Positions 1 through 12,316 of a stretch of DNA of 64,000 nucleotides are shown piece after piece; the first letter of the stretch is position 1; each line of letters opens with the position of its first letter. Position numbers and translations under genes: made by a program. The notes under the pieces were generated by a model. That model was not told where the DNA came from and made no database searches. It saw nothing but the letters and a program-made list of their open reading frames with translations. This DNA is from Ophiosphaerella korrae (lineage: Eukaryota > Ascomycota > Dothideomycetes > Pleosporales > Phaeosphaeriaceae), in contig JALNQF010000075.1 in NCBI GenBank assembly GCA_028456385.1, positions 1-64,000 of the forward strand, in the 5' to 3' direction.

Positions 1-77
1 ACTAATATTATAAACTTACTAATATTATAAACTTACTAATATTATAAACTTACTAATATTATAAACTTACTAATATT
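1..77. repeat. 17-bp tandem repeat at window edge
   Basis: The unit ACTAATATTATAAACTT is repeated about 4.5 times without interruption and probably runs on to the left of the window. It is pure A+T apart from one C per unit. It lies in the RIP-affected island. No function is evident. Confidence 0.9.
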
Positions 78-115
78 TAACTACCTTTCTACTTTTAGTT
101 AGTGCTTAGTAAGCT

Positions 116-135
116 ACTAGGTATATATACCTAGT
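116..135. repeat. Perfect 20-bp palindrome
   Basis: ACTAGGTATATATACCTAGT is its own reverse complement. The pairing extends outward imperfectly (AGTAAGC-T on the left against AGTACTTACT on the right, with a one-base bulge). It could form a hairpin. It may be a remnant of a transposon end, but no matching second copy was seen. Confidence 0.7.
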
Positions 136-975
136 ACTTACTTAGATAGCTTTATTAACTATTTACTCTTTTTAGTTAATTATTAAAACTACTTTATTAA
201 GTTATCTTATATAAAGTCTACTTTATAATTATAGATATAATAAGAGAAATTAAGATAGAACTAATTAGTTTTAACTTAAGTACTAATAAAGTATAAGATA
301 AGTAAAGTAATAATCTAGATTAGAAAATAAACTATAATTAGAATATATAATATAATCTATAGATTTATAGAAAGTATAAATAGAAAAGTATTATAGATTA
401 ATAAATTAGTAATCTATAATCTATAGTTACTAAAACTAGATATAAGTAATAAATTTATAGATTAGTATAAGTATATCGTTAGTAGTAATATATATTGTTA
501 AAATAGTATTAGTAATTTAATCTATTACTAAAAGTAATAATATATTAATATTATAAAAATTATTCTACTATTTATAAGCTTATTACTTAATTACTATATA
601 TACTTTAGTTATTAACTTTTAATTTACTATACTTCTCTTTAGAGCCTAAGTATTTAATAATATAGAGCCTAGTAATACTTTACTAATCTAGTAATTAGAA
701 GAAGTAAAGTATAAGTAGTATATAGTCTAAGCTAATATAATAATAGAAAGTATACTTAAAAAAAAAGTAAAGTACTTCTAAGTAGTTATAAGTTAAATAA
801 TACTAACTAGGTAGTAGTTAAAATAAACCTAAATAACTTAATTACTAATAAAGAGAGTATATAACTACTAATTAAAACTTTAACTATATAGAATAAAAAA
901 CTATAAAACTATAATAAGTAAAATAAAGATTAAATTAAAGCTATTATAGTAAGATAAAATTAAATAGAATAAATT

Positions 976-1469
976 TATTATAGCTATAACAAGAGAAAAC
1001 TAATTTAAACTAATTAGCCCTACTATAGATAACAAAAGTACGTATAACTTATAGGGTAACAAACTTAACTAGGAGACTAACTATAATAGAAATACGTAAT
1101 AAATTTATAATTTATAATCTTAGTAAATATAAAGTATAAAGCTAAGTACTTAATAAATTTATAATTTATAATCTTAGTAAATACAAAGTATAAAGCTAAG
1201 TACGTAATAAATTTATAATTTATAATCTTAGTAAATATAAAGTATAAAGCTAGCTAAGAGACCTAGGTATATAGTTAGTAGTAATGCCTATTATTAAGAT
1301 AGTATTAGTAATCTAATCTCTAACCTAGAACACTAATACTTAATATTATATATACAAATTAACTATTATTTATAGTTATTACTAATTATAATATAAGCTC
1401 TTGTTATTACTTCTTAATCTACTAAGATATAGAGGTTACTAGGAAGTTAACCCTAGTGTACCTATTACA
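976..1469 (+). repeat. LTR copy A inside gag region
   Basis: This 494-bp copy starts TATTATAGC and ends CCTATTACA, against TGTTATAGC...CCTATTACA in the least mutated copy, so the terminal TG is RIP-altered. It contains three units of a 54-bp tandem repeat. It separates Gag-like sequence on the left from the zinc knuckle on the right. The flanking 5 bp (AAATT and CTTTA) do not match, so a simple insertion is not proven. Confidence 0.8.
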
Positions 1470-1828
1470 CTTTATATACTTTAACTATAGTAAGAAAGGC
1501 TACTATATAAAAGATTACTAATTATAAAAGAAAAAGAATATAGTATATTATAAATATAGAAGACTATAGAAGTAAAGACTATAAAAAAGATAGAGAAATA
1601 TAGTTAAAGATAACTAAAAAGAAGAAAAAAGTACTATAAGTATAGGCTAAACCCTAAGAGAAAGTAGCGAGGAGTAAAGAAATATAATACGTAATACTCT
1701 ATTAGACCTTTTATTATAAAGATAACTACTATATATATTATTCTAGTAAAAAGAAAGTAGAATAGTTCTAATAAAAGAATAGAGTAGTAGTAATAAAAGA
1801 AAGAATAAAAGTATAGCTAGAAGAAATA

Positions 1829-2269
1829 TATTATAGCTATAATAAGAGAAAACTAGCTTAAGCTAATTAGCTCTACTATAGATAACAATAGTATATATAA
1901 TCTATAAAGTAATAAACTTAATTAGGAGACTAACTATAATAGAGATACGTAATAAATTTATAATTCGCGATCTTAGTAAATATAAAGTATAAAGCTAAGT
2001 ACGTAATAAATTTATAATTTATAATCTTAGTAAATACAAAGTATAAAGCTAGCTAAGGGACCTAGGTATATAGTTAGTAGTAATATATATTATTAGGATA
2101 GTATTAGTATTCTAATCTCTAACCTAGAACGCTAATACTTAATATTATATACATAAATTAACTATTATTTATAGTTATTACTAATTATAATATAAGCTTT
2201 TACTATTACTTCTTAATCTACTAATAACTTAAAGGTTACTAGGAAGTTAACCCTAGTAGACTTATTACA
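1829..2269 (+). repeat. Solo LTR copy B with 5-bp target-site duplication
   Basis: This 441-bp copy of the same LTR carries only two of the 54-bp internal units instead of three. It is flanked by AAATA on both sides (1824-1828 and 2270-2274), the 5-bp target duplication expected of a Ty3/gypsy integration. The host element's reading continues on both sides, so this is a solo LTR nested in the gag-pol body. Confidence 0.85.
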
Positions 2270-5200
2270 AAATAGTATACGTAATAGACTTAGTAATAGA
2301 AGATTTAGAAGAGGAAGAGCCCTAGATTCTATTAATCTAGGCTAAAGGACTAGTACTAAATAAAGAGATTACTATAGCTTCTTCTAAAAAACTATAAAAA
2401 AGTAAGAAATAAGTTAGTATAAGAAGTATAGAGTATACCTAGGTAGATATATATAGCTATAATAGCTATATAATAATAAATATAGAAGAATAAAATAAAG
2501 AATAGAAGTTTATTTAAAAATACTTACTAGTTATAAGTATAGAGGAAGCGTATAAAGACTAGAAAGAGCGTAATCCTAAAGAAATAAAGTTTATACTATT
2601 TTAGGAATAAATAAAGTAATATATAGTTATAGTAAGAGGAATACTTATATAAAAAGAATAGTAGTTCTTTATAAAAAGAATATAATAGATTAATAAAGCC
2701 TATATACTAAGAATACTAGTAGTATACTATATCTTAATAATAGATATACTTAGGAAAGATAAATACTAGGAAAGAGATAACAAAATAATAGACCTAAAAT
2801 ACCTAGTATATTTTAAAGTATTATAGATATTATACCTAGATAAGAATTATATTATATATAGGAATTCTAAAGTAAATAATAGTATATAGCTTATAAGAAG
2901 GAGAGGCTATAACTATATAAGAGTAATTCTAGTAGAGGATATCTAAAGATAGGAAATAATACTAGAAGAAAGATACCTAGTAGTAAGACTAGGACTAAAA
3001 CTATCTAAAAAATACGTCTAAAGAGGACTATAGTATAAATATATATATAATAAATATCTAAAATATAAAGAATATAAACTTAAAGTAAGGTTATAGCTTT
3101 AGAAAGAAGGATAATTTATAAAACTACTTAAGTAAGAATAGCTAGAAGGTATAAGAAGCTTATATATTACGAAGATAAGAATATACTAAAGAAAGAAGGT
3201 ATAATTAATAATTAATAGTAGAGCTACAAGAAACTTTATATTAAAGAAGTTTATAGAAATATAAAGAATATATTATATAATAAAAAGTATCTTTAATAAC
3301 TAAGTATAATTAAAAGAAAACTATTCTAGAAACCTATTAGGTTTAAAATAGTTCTTTCTATATTAGAATTAGAAAAGATAATAATTAAAAATATAGTTAT
3401 AGATATAACAATAATTAATAATAAATAAGATATAATATTAGAAATACTATAGTTATAAATAACTAACCTATATATTAATTAGAGAATAGGAGAAATTAAC
3501 TACTATAAAATAGATATATTAAGAGCTAACATAAGTACCTATAAAGGAGAATTCTTAGAAGAATATAAGAAATAAGAAAAATAGCTTATAGAACCTAAAG
3601 ACTATCTTCTAGAATATTAGCTATAGGATTTAGTAATAGACCTAGAAATAAGTAAAAACGTAGGATAGAGCCTAGTTTATAAAAAAATAGAAGAAGAATC
3701 TAAGATTAAATAAGTATTTATTAAGAACGTAATAAAAAACAAATAGATATAAGAATCTAAATCTTTAGTAGTATATAGACTTATATTTATAGATAAAAAA
3801 GGAATAAATAATAAGAGACTTTACGTAGATTTTAGGAAAACTAATATAGTTATAAATAAAAACTAATACTTCTTACTATAAATAGATAAAATATAAGATA
3901 GGCTATAAAAAGTAAAAATCTTTATAAAACTAGATATTTAGAACGCTTACTACTAGATTAGAATTAAGAAAAGAGATAAGTAGAAAATAGTATTTAGAAT
4001 ATAGTATAGTTTATATAAATACTTAGTTATACCTTTTAGCTTAATAAACGTACTAGTAGCCTTTTAAGAAAGAATTAATATAGTACTAAGAGAGTACTTA
4101 AATATATTTATATTTATATATCTAGACAATATCTTTATATTTTTAGAAATAGAGGAAGAACACGTATAATATATATATAAGGTACTAGAGAAACTAGTAG
4201 AAAATAAACTATTTCTTAAGATAAGAAAATGCGAATTTTATATAAAGGAAATAGACTTCCTTAGATTTATTATAGAACTAAGAAAAATTAAAATTAATCT
4301 AGAAAAGATTAAATTAATTAATAAATAGCTAATACTAAAGAACCTAAAAGAAGTATAATAATTTTATAGGTTAGTAAACTTCTATAGAAAGTTAATAGTA
4401 AGATAGTCTAAAGATATAGAACTAATAATAAGACTTATAAAGAAAGATATACTATTTAAATAGATAAAAGAATATAAAAAAGTATTTAATAAGATTAAAA
4501 GAAAGTTTATAGAAAATCTAGTTATTAGAATATATAACCTAGACCTACTAGTAATAGTAAAAATAGACGCATCTAACTTAGTCTATAAGATAGTACTAAT
4601 ATAGGAAGATCTAAGGACTAAATAAGAATACTTAGTTAAATACTTTTCTAAGAAAATAAAGCTAGTAGAGCTTAACTACCTAATCTATAATAAAGAAATA
4701 CTAGTAATCTATAAAGTATTTAAGTAATAGAGAGTATACCTATAAAAAGTAAAATATAAGACAATAGTCTATATAGATTATAAGAACCTTATAAGATTTA
4801 TACTAAATAAAGAACTATTAGAATACTATATAAGATAGTAGGAATTTCTATTAATATTTAACTTAGAAATTATATATATAAAAGGGAAAGATAACTAATT
4901 AGTAAATACTCTAAGTAGAAGACTAGACCTATAAAAAGAAATAAACACTATAGGTATAGTTCTAGTATAAAATAAAAAAAGATACCTAGTCCTAAATATA
5001 CCTAAAATAGCTATAACACTTAAAAGAAAGAGTAGCGAGCTAGATAAATAGATTTAGAAAATAACGTAAGAAGTATCTAAAAAAATAGAGAAACTAGAAA
5101 TCTATAAAAGATTTATATAAGCTTATAAAAAGATATATATCCTAAAGAAAATTTAAAAAGAATTTATATAACAATTCTATAAATTACTAGTATATAGATA

Positions 5201-7041
5201 CTAAGAGATTAATAAAACCTTAGATAGATTACTATAAGATTACTATATTCTAAAAGTAAGATAGTTAGTAATAGAAGTACTATAAGATTATATAGAATAC
5301 TAAAGAAATAAGTATAGTAGATATATACTATATAGAATACTATAACTAATAGAGGTACTAGAATAACTATAAGGAATTATTATAATAGACTTTATTACGA
5401 AATTACCTAAGTCTAAAGATCTAATATTAGGAATTAAGTATAATAGAATCTTAATAATAGTAGATAAACTAATAAAATACTTATACTTTAGACTATATAA
5501 AGAGAAAAGTAGGATAGAGGTTACTATATACTAGGTTCTAGGAACTATAATTAGTTAATATAGACTACTAGATAAGATAATTACTAATAGAGATATAAGA
5601 TTTATATTAAAACTATAGAGAATAATAATAGTATAATTAGGAATATAATACGTAATATCTACTATATATTATCTATAAATAGATAAATAGTTAGAATAAA
5701 TAAATTAGATAGTAGAGTAGTACTTAAGATACTACCTTAACTATAACTAGAATAACTAGGTATAACTACTACCTATAGTATATTTAGTATATAATAGTAT
5801 AAAGAATATAGTAATAAGAGTATTACTCTTTTTTATAAACTATAGATTTAATCCTAATATATACTAAATACTAAGAACTTAGATATCTTAGTCTCTAAGA
5901 AGAGAAAACTTCGCTAATAGACTTAGAGATATATAAGATTAACTAAGATAGGACGTAGAATTCCTATATAATTAAATAGCTAAGTACTATAACAAGAAGT
6001 ATAAAGAAAGACTTTAATTTAGAAAGAGATAAAAAGTATAGTTAGTATAGAAGAATATTAAAAGTAAATAGCTAAGTTTAAAACTAGACTATATTAAAAT
6101 AAGACTATATAAAATTAAGAAAGAAGTTACGCTAGTTACGTTTAAACTAAAGCTACTAAATAAAATAAAGATATACCTAACCTTCTATATAGTACTACTT
6201 AAGATAGTACTATAAAACGTAGAACTACTAGTGTATAAAGTAGATATATATAGAGAATAAGAAGAATAAGAAGTTAAAGAAATCCTAGTATACTAGTTCT
6301 ATAATAGTAGAAACTATTATTTAGTAGAATAGATAGAAATAGATAAAAAAGGGTAACTATAGGAAAAAATATAGGAACTAGAAAATAACTTTAACTACTC
6401 TAAGAAACTAAAAGAGTTCTAAAGTTAAAACCTTCTAGAGCGCCTTATAGTAAACTAAGAAAATTAGCACTACTAATAATAAATAGAGAGACGTTAGGAA
6501 CGTCTAATATAATAAGAGCTAGAGTAGCCTCTATAGTGTTCTTAAGATCTATTTTAGCCTCTAAAGTATAAGACTATTTAGATAATTTAGTGTTATTATA
6601 AGCCTTTATCTTATAAAGACGCTTAATATAAGAATAAAGATCTACTAGCTTATAAAGAGTTAGCTTATACTTAGCTTTAGCTTCTACAAGCTATAATAAT
6701 AGTATCTCTTAAGCTTAGTTAATAGCTCGCCCTATATAACTTAGTAAGAAGAGACTATATAAAAATTAAGCACTTATATTTAGTAAGAGAAATACTAGAA
6801 AGAGTATATTTATACTAAATATTAGTAAAGATATAAGACAAGTAAGCTTTAACTAAGTATAATAGGCGTAGAGAAATATTTTAACTCTATTACAAGTAAC
6901 ACAAGTAATAAGAAGAAGTTTATTGTAATTAGAATAAGAAGATATAGAGAATAATAAAGAATTAGAAATAAATAAAGAAACTAGACTAATAACTTTAGAC
7001 CTAAGATAGGAAAACAAAAGCCTATCTAGAGAGGGGAATAG

Positions 7042-7537
7042 TGTTATAGCTATAATAAGAGAAAACTAACTTAAACTAATTAGCCCTACTATAGATAATA
7101 AAAGCACGTACAACCTATAAAGTAATAAACTTAACTAGGAAGCTAACTATAATAGAGACACGTAACAAATTTATAATTTACAATCTTAGTAAATACAAAG
7201 TACAAAGCTAAGTACGTAATAAATTTATAATTTATAATCTTAGTAAATACAAAGTATAAAGCTAAGTACGTAACAAATTTACAATTTGTAATCTTAGTAA
7301 ACACAAAGTACAAAGCTAGCTAAGAGGACCTAGGTATATAGTTAGTAGTAATGCCTATTATTAAGATAGTATTAGCAATCTAATCTTTAACTAAGAACGC
7401 TAATACTTAATATTGTATACACAAATCAACTATTATTTATAGTTATTGCTAATTACAATACAAGCTTTTATTATTACCTCCTAATCTACTAATAACTTAG
7501 GGGTTATTAGGAAGTCGACCCTAGTGCACCTATTACA
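7042..7537 (+). repeat. 3' LTR of the gypsy element (copy C)
   Basis: This 496-bp copy begins TGTTATAGC and ends CCTATTACA, with the canonical TG...CA ends kept. It is preceded by a purine-rich tract (GAGAGGGGAATAG) typical of plus-strand priming. It carries three units of the 54-bp internal repeat. It keeps many CA and AC dinucleotides that are TA or AT in copies A and B, so it is the least mutated copy. Confidence 0.88.
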
Positions 7538-8108
7538 AGTAAAGAGTACGTATTTATATAATAAATTAAGTAGTAACTTCTCTATCTTTTTTATATATAT
7601 ATAAGTTATACTTAGTCTCTCTATACTTCTTATAGTATACGTAAGCCTAGTAACTTAAGCTTAAATACTACTTACTCTTACGCTATTTATAATTAATCTA
7701 GTAATTAGCCTCTAGTTAAGTAATTATATCCTCTCCTTATCTCTTTGTTAAGACATCTTTTTTCTAAATCTACTTCTTTTTTTATAATTTATACTTACTA
7801 TAGTAGGGTGACACGAAAAAAAAGCCTAAAAAAAGTTATAGTTTTCAACTTGTAATAACTCTACGAATAAATTAGTTAAAAATATAACTAAAAAAGAATT
7901 TTAAAGAGAATATCTCGTACATCAACATAGCTTACTATAATTTTTAATTACTAATCGAAATCGAGCTATAATTGGAAGTGTTCAGAAGACTTTTTTAAAT
8001 GCTAAATTCAACTTAATAGAACTTTTTAATTTAGGTATAAAAATCCTTTATATTCTAACTATCCCTTATATAGTTAGACTAGATTACGTAATAGGAGAAA
8101 GTAAAGAC
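7538..8108. other. A+T-rich tail of the RIP island, no gene
   Basis: The sequence stays A+T-rich with no usable reading frame. From about 7600 to 7800 the plus strand is pyrimidine-rich, which suggests a remnant of something coded on the minus strand. Composition changes sharply to ordinary DNA near 8100. No repeat partner was recognised. Confidence 0.6.
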
Positions 8109-8312
8109 ATGAGAAACCCTAATCTAGGCACACTCATACTTCTTTATGTGTGGCTCGCTGTAGTAGGTGCGGCTGTAGGACGTTGGATTGCGGCCCAACC
8201 CGCACTTCAACCTCTTTTTACCATGAGTGGGGGAGCATTCCTACTATCAGCTTTCTCTATCACCCAAACCCTTTTCCAGTCAGTTCTTAACAACGGCAAC
8301 AAAGTACAATAA
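8109..8312 (+). CDS. Possible small hydrophobic protein at the island edge
   Basis: A 67-residue frame begins at the first base of normal composition after the RIP island. It encodes two hydrophobic stretches (about residues 7-28 and 38-56), so it could be a two-helix membrane peptide or the last exon of a broken membrane protein whose 5' part was lost to RIP. It ends 40 bp before the convergent stop of the GT90 gene. I do not recognise a family. It may be chance. Confidence 0.25.
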   Translation: MRNPNLGTLILLYVWLAVVGAAVGRWIAAQPALQPLFTMSGGAFLLSAFSITQTLFQSVLNNGNKVQ

Positions 8313-8351
8313 AGTTGCATTAGCTTATCTTACTCTATTTGGGGGATTAGA

Positions 8352-10769
8352 TTAGCTAATCTGATAGACTCGTAAGTTCTTTGATATCGCAATTCTTGCT
8401 AGCTCGAGCATCAATCGGTAGAGGTATATTGTAAAATCTTCTCGTCTTGGTACACGACTGTGCCATTCTCGCCCGGTATCAGCGATTTCTTTTGCCCTCT
8501 TTCTGCCGTTATCATTACTCGTTAAATATCTCATCAATTCCGATAGCTCCTCCATAGAAAGACTGACAGGAATGTAATGCATCCATGGTACCAAGCGCTC
8601 ATCATGCCATTCCCTGAGTACAGTTTGCTTGAGCATAGCGCCTCTGGGTCGAATTAGCGTGTAGTACTGGCCGCTGAAGGAGTTTCCGTCTGTATCGAAG
8701 ACAAAACGAGATTGAGATTGTTGTCCCCGCTCTTCCCTCTCGGTAGGACTAAAGAACCGTTTTTGCTCCTCGCAGTCCATTTCGTCGCATTGTATGACTG
8801 CAGTCAATTTGACGTCGAACAGGCTACCATAGTCCTCTACTGCTTCATAGCTACCCCAAATGCCAGGTTTCAGCTCCTTGAGGTATCTGTGGGTCGTCTC
8901 GTTCAGGGTTTGTACTAACTGTGAAAGCACGGGAATCGAAGCATCGGTCAGAAGGCATGTGGCTGGCGATGAGAATAAACCATGCATATGCTCGAACTCG
9001 GGGTGCAGGCACACGTCCTTTGCTTCAGTCCAGTCCTGAACAAACAGTATGCTATAGCCATGCACAGCACTATCGCGGTGTTTCAGCATAGCAGTTCTAG
9101 AGCACCCTGAGGTAACTCTCCTCCAGATCGATTTATGGCTTTTGTTAATAAATTCAGGTTTGGCTACAGCTCCTTTGTTAAGCATTTCCTGGGTAATAAT
9201 CACTCGTGGTTCATCCACTACATCGAAATCAAAGTAGACATCAGGTAGATTTTGTGAAGCTTCTTCTAGCAACTTTCCAGGGTCCTCGACAATCCATCCA
9301 CTACCTTGGCCATGATACTTTCCTCCAGCGAAACCGCATTTATGAATTGCTAGTTGTTCACCGCTCGACGCGTGATCGATAGCTTCGAGCAAACGCTGCA
9401 GAGATATTTGCCGGAAAGGCTCTAAATCATGGTTGATCATGTCAAAGTTGTCGACTAGGACAGAACCTTTTGATTGCGCATAGCTGAACCATTTGTCGAA
9501 GCCAGGTGGTGGCTCGCGTGAATACCGTTTCCGGTACTCCCTCTCGGCTTCAGTCAGAGTTTTAGACTGTCTATCGATCAAAAGCGCGAAATTCTTCTGG
9601 GCTTGGAGTATAAGCCGTCCCACTGGATGACTCGAATTGGCCTGGGGTTCTGCATTTGTAAACGTGGAAGTCCATAGCTCGCCTGATGAGAAAGCAATCT
9701 TGTCACCGAGACGAACGTGTTGAACGAGCGATAAGACGGGCCAAACAGCAAGGACTAATAGAAAGGAACGGCCACGAGCTGTTTTTGGAAGGAATCCAAA
9801 AGCCTGGCATGATGCTGATAGAGCGACCATCCATAGACGAATTTCTTGGAACAAGCCGAGAGAGGTGCCAGCGGTAGGGGAGAACGCTGCCCTAGAGGCG
9901 GCAGCGCAAGTCCAGATGGTTGTTGCGGCCTCCCAGGACACCTCTTGCGCCTAACCACATTAGCAAGAGACTTGAGTATCGCCAGTTTAACATATCTTAC
10001 AAGTCGAAGCATAGCAATCCAATGCACGGCTTTCACACCGCCAGCGAATATATCGTTCCCCAGATGAGGAACTGTACCTGGCAGATAGGCAAGCATCAAG
10101 ACAATACCCAAAAATATTGATACGCATATTGCGCGAACTGCAATTGAATGCACAACGGAAACTAACTCGGGTTGTATTGGCTCATTTGCGGTTGTCTCAA
10201 AAATACGAGCAAGGCAAGCGTACAACACTACCAGGCCGATCAAAACTAACACCGCTGTAATTAGCTTACTCTGGGTCAACGCTGGCGCAAGTGCGATCAC
10301 GGATGTAGCCCTAACACCCACCGGATTCCACGTGGTCTGGAAGTATTCAAGGTGTGCATGTTGATAGCGTGGCGGGTACGATGTTCGACGAAGTGTAACC
10401 AAGATTATGGTGACAGTAGGCTAAAAGCACATTAGCTACAAGGAGCTGATATTGAGGCATCCTTATGTATACCATTATCCAGAGATAGTTGTTAATTGAA
10501 GAAGAAAGTATAGTGATAGCTAGGGCCACAGTGAAAACGTGAGGTGTGGTATTGGTTGGAGCTCTTAGAGGTGTGCTTGCAAGTATCCAAGCTCCATTAT
10601 GAAAACGCAAGAAATACTTGCAGAAGAGGATCATGATGATCCAACAGACTAATTCCGAAAGCACAGGCAAATAGCCATCACTCTCGCTGGGGAAGGGCTG
10701 TGCAGCAAGGAGCGCTACGCCTGCGGTCCACGCCAGGCTGCTGATCGATGATAAGACGGCCAAATCCAT
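8352..10769 (-). CDS. Membrane glycosyltransferase family 90 (CAP10-like)
   Basis: Three exons (10769-10440, 10336-9942, 9891-8352) give 754 residues. The first 250 or so residues hold several hydrophobic segments, as in fungal GT90 proteins with a polytopic N terminus. The GT90/CAP10 domain fills the last exon: it opens with HPVGRLILQAQ and a YRKRYSREPPPGFDKW block, and near the end has DTDGNSFSGQYYTLI, LREWHDERLVPWMHYIPVS and an EEGREW-like helix (ADTGREW). GT90 enzymes transfer xylose or related sugars in the Golgi/secretory pathway; the relative Cxt1/Cap10 of Cryptococcus acts on capsule and glycolipids. Donor and acceptor here are unknown. The first intron (103 bp, donor GTAGCT) is less certain than the second (50 bp). 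An in-frame ATG at 10916 would add 49 residues. Confidence 0.82.
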
Positions 10770-11893
10770 GACCTCGTCGAAGGTATTAGTGATGTAGGAA
10801 TCACAGGGAAAGAACAGTACCAGTATTAAGTAACAGCTTTCAAAATAACTTCTTAATATTATAGTAGCTTTGTTGCGACGCGCCGCAACGCCGCGCTGAT
10901 ACTTACAGCCGGGCACTTAACAATCAGCCCGCAGGGAAACAAGAGGTGAAGTGATACACAGAACAAACCACGACTCTAAATTCTAAAAATGTTCCAATGC
11001 ATCCAACAGACGCAAGGCTTTTTAGCATCTATAATGCTAGGATAGCTATACCTGTTATACTGAAAAGTACCTACCCGATTGCCCGCCCTTGTTAGGATCT
11101 CGGAACGTCATGTGCACAACAACCTTGGCATGTTTCATCCATCATTCAAGGTATGTACCTATGCGGCGCAGGAGGTGCGTAGCTCACCTTCACGCCTGGA
11201 TAGCAGGGTATTGCGTCATAACTAAAAGGCCAACGTGTCCTGTCTTACTTACCTCCAGCCCATTTTCAACAAAATGCTTACGCTTTTGGACATCAGTATT
11301 CGCGTTGCCGATGGTAGATCATCTTGGAGCCTAAAGGAGAAACAAGGCTTTCTAATAAGTAATATCGGCCAAACCACGAATCTCGCTGTTTTGCCGGATC
11401 CTCAACACACATACCTCCATCTCGCAGGGAATACTTGTGAGGAGATCGCCAGATACATACCGATCAAATTTGATTCTCCTTGGCTATGGGGTACTGGAAA
11501 GCCAGAGTACAAAACTCTTGTAGCATCCCCAGCCTACCTTCTTCTACGCTGCCAGCACAAACTTTGCGCGCAAATCCTAAGAGAAGATGGATAAGCACCT
11601 CAAACTTGTCCATGAAACCATAGATACCTTTTCATCCAAGGGCCAATGTGTATTCGTGATCATAATTATGTATTTCAAAAATCAGGAAATAGTTACAATT
11701 TCCAAGTAATAGTTAGAGTTAACTAGCTTATGCAGATAAAGATTAAAGAGATGGTAGTGATTTATTCCGCCCTGGGCATCAGAGGAAAGTACTGCATGCT
11801 ATTTTAGAATGTTCATCCAGTACAAGTAGATATTATGCCTTGATCTTATGTCCGTATAGACCAGTGATTCCGAAAGTATTTACCGTAAATACG
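10770..11893. other. Upstream region of GT90 gene, no convincing gene
   Basis: About 1.1 kb of ordinary composition. Plus-strand frames at 11089-11334 and 11235-11594 (81 and 119 codons) have no recognisable domain and no supporting splice signals. The GT90 promoter should lie in the first few hundred bases. Confidence 0.5.
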
Positions 11894-12316
11894 TTAGGTA
11901 GAGATGACCTCCCCCATGAGCACGACCTTCAAAAGATGTGGTATCGTGAAATTTTCTTCGTCGTCTCTGACTCTTTGGCCTTCCTCACTATTGATCGTGC
12001 TGAATGCTTGGTGCATATGAAGCTCATCGCGATAAATCAATTCACCCATGGCATCCCATCCCAGCTCTTCTGGCGATCCTACAAGCACTACTGGTGATGC
12101 TAGATCACTATTCTTCGTTGAAGCAGCTGGTGCGCCCAGTCGATCGCCTGCCCCAGATTCGACACGTTCCACGTATTTACGTAGGAAAGTTACCGGGCCG
12201 TGGATTCCCATTACTTCCTTGATGATTGGTACATGAATTTGCTCCATGTATGATTTGAACTCGTCGGGTGAGATATCCGGACGGCGTGTCCAGAGGACCA
12301 TGGCTATGACTGCCAT
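11894..12316 (-). CDS. EthD-domain small protein
   Basis: A single-exon frame of 140 residues. It begins MAVIAMVLWTRRPDISPDEF and continues with a YMEQIHVPIIKE segment, the pattern of the EthD family (dimeric ferredoxin-like alpha+beta barrel): strand, then a helix starting SPDEFKSYM, then H-x-P. The middle includes the FLRKYVERV strand and the C-terminal half holds DAMGELIYRDELHMHQAF, matching the second helix region. Length is usual for a one-domain EthD protein. Such proteins occur in polyketide and aromatic degradation contexts and may act as small monooxygenases or cyclases, but the substrate cannot be read here. It has no signal peptide and is probably cytosolic. It is not obviously co-regulated with its neighbours. 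Confidence 0.8.
   Translation of the reverse strand: MAVIAMVLWTRRPDISPDEFKSYMEQIHVPIIKEVMGIHGPVTFLRKYVERVESGAGDRLGAPAASTKNSDLASPVVLVGSPEELGWDAMGELIYRDELHMHQAFSTINSEEGQRVRDDEENFTIPHLLKVVLMGEVIST

Larger units (their letters stand above)
590..7537 (+). mobile_element. RIP-degraded Ty3/gypsy retrotransposon, chromovirus-like
   Basis: All frames are full of TAA/TAG stops made by C-to-T and G-to-A change, yet one order of domains can still be read on the plus strand. A Gag CCHC zinc knuckle lies near 1476-1520 with its cysteines and histidine turned to tyrosine. A protease active site (D-S-G-type, now N-S-R-A-T) lies near 3210-3240. Reverse transcriptase spans about 3780-4200, with its catalytic YLDD box reading YLDN at 4119-4130. 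RNase H follows at about 4550-4900, an integrase core near 5380-5480 (DFITKLPKS still readable), and a chromodomain-like tail near 6285-6425. A purine-rich tract ends at 7041, directly before the 3' LTR. No 5' LTR partner was identified, so the left boundary is approximate. The element is dead. Domain names follow family knowledge; the stops and residues are seen. Confidence 0.85.

Noticed and set aside
976..7537. LTRs A and C as the pair of one complete element
   Set aside because: Gag-like sequence appears on both sides of A, and the flanking 5 bp of A and C do not match each other.
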